From: a virus
Length of the DNA stretch: 31,970 nt
Virus record (IMG/VR): IMGVR_UViG_3300020470_000114
Coordinates: 1-31,970 of that record
Direction: 5' to 3' (one strand)
A program made the translations under genes and the position numbers. Under the pieces are notes generated by a model, which saw only the letters and a program-made list of their open reading frames with translations, had not been told where the DNA came from and searched no databases. This document shows, one piece after another, positions 30,841-31,970 of this stretch (position 1 is its first letter; each line of letters starts with the position of its first letter).

Positions 30841-31069
30841 ATTTTCTAGGCTTTAATTCAACTACAGCAAGTTCTACTTCTTTTAATCTATGAAAAATTT
30901 CTCTCATATCATCGTGCATAATTTCGATTTTATCTGAAAGTAATTCAACGGCAGTTGTATTTCTTACGAGATCATCTCTTGATTGTCTTCCTCTATAAGA
31001 AATTGAGCCAACTGAGACAAAGCAAGCTGTTAATAAAGCTCCTCCCAATGCTGCTGTTAGTTCTATCAC
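30839..31069 (-). CDS. Membrane-anchored coiled-coil protein (76 aa), holin/spanin-like position
   Basis: Residues 2-24 (IELTAALGGALLTACFVSVG) form one membrane helix; residues 33-72 are a heptad-like charged helix (TAVELLSDKIEIMHDDMREI and on). Similar small proteins precede the packaging genes in cyanopodoviruses; annotated there, if at all, as holin-like. Start is GTG with AGAGGA upstream. It diverges from the plus-strand gene at 31088 with only 18 bases between the start codons. Hairpins follow the stop. The lysis role is an inference from topology and place. Confidence 0.65.
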   Translation of the reverse strand: MIELTAALGGALLTACFVSVGSISYRGRQSRDDLVRNTTAVELLSDKIEIMHDDMREIFHRLKEVELAVVELKPRK

Positions 31070-31087
31070 TTTCCAAATCCTCTATTT

Positions 31088-31519
31088 ATGCCTATTATGA
31101 CAGAAAAAAAGTGTATGGAAGAACCTAAAAAGAAAAATCCTTTTCAAAAACTCAAAGAAAGCATTAACGATAAAGATGAGCAATTAGCCTTTATCTCAGT
31201 CGTAGTAAGGCTTGTCGTTGTTGCATGGAGTGGCTTTATAGTTTCTCTAAACTACATTTCAATCCCAGGCTATAGCAACGAACCCAAAGATATAACTTTT
31301 CCTGCTTCTCTTCTAACTGGTGCGTTAGCTAGTTTCGGTCTTGAAGGTGCTAAGAAACGTGGTGATGGTACTTATAAGCCAGAAGATAAACCACTAAATA
31401 AGAAAGAAGTAGAGGCGTTATTAGCTACACAGTCAGGAGGTTATCAAACAATTAGAATAGAAACACCCATCAAGATTCTTGGTGCGGAAGTTGTAGACAA
31501 AAAAGACAACAAACAATGA
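31088..31519 (+). CDS. Two-helix membrane protein (143 aa), holin-like candidate
   Basis: A polar N-terminus (MEEPKKKNPFQKLKESINDK) is followed by a hydrophobic helix at about 33-57 (LAFISVVVRLVVVAWSGFIV), a short loop, a second weaker helix at about 70-86 (FPASLLTGALASFGLEGAKK) and a soluble charged C-terminus. I recognise the 'NPF.KlKE.INDKDEQLAF.S...RL' family from cyanophages; function unproven, topology compatible with a class II holin. The first ATG (31088) has no Shine-Dalgarno; ATGs at codons 4 and 10 are alternatives. The stop overlaps the next start (ATGA at 31516-31519). Confidence 0.65.
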   Translation: MPIMTEKKCMEEPKKKNPFQKLKESINDKDEQLAFISVVVRLVVVAWSGFIVSLNYISIPGYSNEPKDITFPASLLTGALASFGLEGAKKRGDGTYKPEDKPLNKKEVEALLATQSGGYQTIRIETPIKILGAEVVDKKDNKQ

Positions 31520-31970
31520 AAAAATTAATTCCTTTCTTATTTTTAATATCAGCACCAGTTTACGCTGATATAACGCAAAAGTTCACAACATCTGCACAGA
31601 TAAGTGTAGATATGCCATATAGTGTTACTAATAAGTTAGGCACTACATATAGTATAAGCGGTAATAACATCACACCATCGGTGACGTCAGGAGGATCAAC
31701 CACCTCCAATGCTATCGGTGGATTAAATATTGGAAGTTTAACTGCTGGAGTGCCAGCTATGATTCAAACTGATAAAGCCGTAACAACAGCAGGGTCAGCT
31801 TTTTCTCTTACAGAAGCGGTGACAATGGGTGACGTAACACCATCAGCAATAACACCATCGTCAGGAATAGCAGCATTACCTCATCTTGGTGGACAAACCA
31901 CAGTAGGAAGCGGAGGGACTCTAGGTTCTGGAGCAATGACCAGTTTATCGTCAGGGGTTACTACCTGTTC
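31516..31970 (+). CDS. Secreted Ser/Thr/Gly-rich protein, 3' end outside the window
   Basis: The first 151 codons are present and open. The N-terminus MKKLIPFLFLISAPVYADIT is a clear signal peptide (two Lys, hydrophobic core, likely cut after VYA). The mature part is low-complexity and beta-prone: 'TPSVTSGGSTTSNAIGGLNI', 'VTPSAITPSSG' and repeated VGSGG/LGSGA. The start overlaps the preceding stop (ATGA). A signal peptide on a lytic podovirus protein implies export to the periplasm or surface of the infected cell. I recall similar signal-peptide proteins in cyanophages; none has a known function. Confidence 0.65.
   Translation, partial: MKKLIPFLFLISAPVYADITQKFTTSAQISVDMPYSVTNKLGTTYSISGNNITPSVTSGGSTTSNAIGGLNIGSLTAGVPAMIQTDKAVTTAGSAFSLTEAVTMGDVTPSAITPSSGIAALPHLGGQTTVGSGGTLGSGAMTSLSSGVTTC

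Noticed and set aside
1-31970. Host-derived metabolic genes, tRNAs, integrase, CRISPR array
   Set aside because: I looked for clover-leaf tRNA patterns, recombinase motifs, photosystem or nucleotide-metabolism genes and regularly spaced repeats and found none in the window.
1-31970. T7 consensus promoters
   Set aside because: No match to the full T7 promoter on either strand; only the short ACTATAGGG at the C7 block matches, without the recognition part.

Overview
The window looks like most of the genome of a marine T7-like podovirus (Autographiviridae type), probably a cyanophage. The evidence is the T7-style gene order, a single-subunit RNA polymerase, and T7-type SSB, endonuclease I, primase-helicase, 5'-3' exonuclease, portal, scaffold, capsid, tail tubes, internal virion proteins and terminase. 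The DNA is AT-rich. The tail-fibre and small accessory proteins resemble those of marine picocyanobacterial podoviruses; that host call is from memory of the families and is not proven by a host marker. I see no tRNA, integrase, photosynthesis gene, ribonucleotide reductase or CRISPR array.

Layout. Almost everything is on the minus strand, so transcription runs from high to low coordinates. At 31970-29.8 kb there is a mixed block: plus-strand genes (a two-helix membrane protein, a secreted Ser/Thr/Gly-rich protein, a small basic protein) face minus-strand genes (membrane/coiled-coil protein, small helical protein, unknown protein, small terminase). The large terminase follows at 29.8-28.1 kb. 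A 587-base non-coding stretch (27495-28081), rich in inverted repeats and with G7/C7 tracts, separates the terminase from the first early gene; by T7 logic this is where the genome ends join. From 27.5 to 25.7 kb lie small early genes, many coupled by ATGA-type overlaps, ending in a zinc-ribbon protein and a 45-residue protein just before the RNA polymerase. From 25.7 to 19.9 kb come RNA polymerase, SSB, endonuclease I, primase-helicase and exonuclease, closed by a hairpin terminator. From 19.7 to 0 kb is the structural module: portal, scaffold, capsid, tail tubes A and B, internal virion proteins, then tail-fibre genes running off the left edge.

How it works together. Host RNA polymerase would read the early genes, the phage polymerase the later ones. 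Endonuclease I and exonuclease process concatemers, scaffold and capsid build the head around the portal, terminase packages DNA, and the internal proteins are ejected into the host. One carries LysM and lytic transglycosylase domains; another is a 1622-residue protein with an ADP-ribosyltransferase-like segment.

Most notable points: no DNA polymerase gene at its usual place (primase-helicase and exonuclease abut by one base); the ART-like domain inside a giant virion protein; a repeated 5' leader (hairpin plus CCCAGT box) before three early genes that lack Shine-Dalgarno sequences; a shared 11-base motif before the portal module and the capsid gene; a hairpin directly behind the capsid gene; several previously unlisted tiny genes; and an SSB/endonuclease overlap that encodes an acidic tail in one frame and a basic tail in the other.
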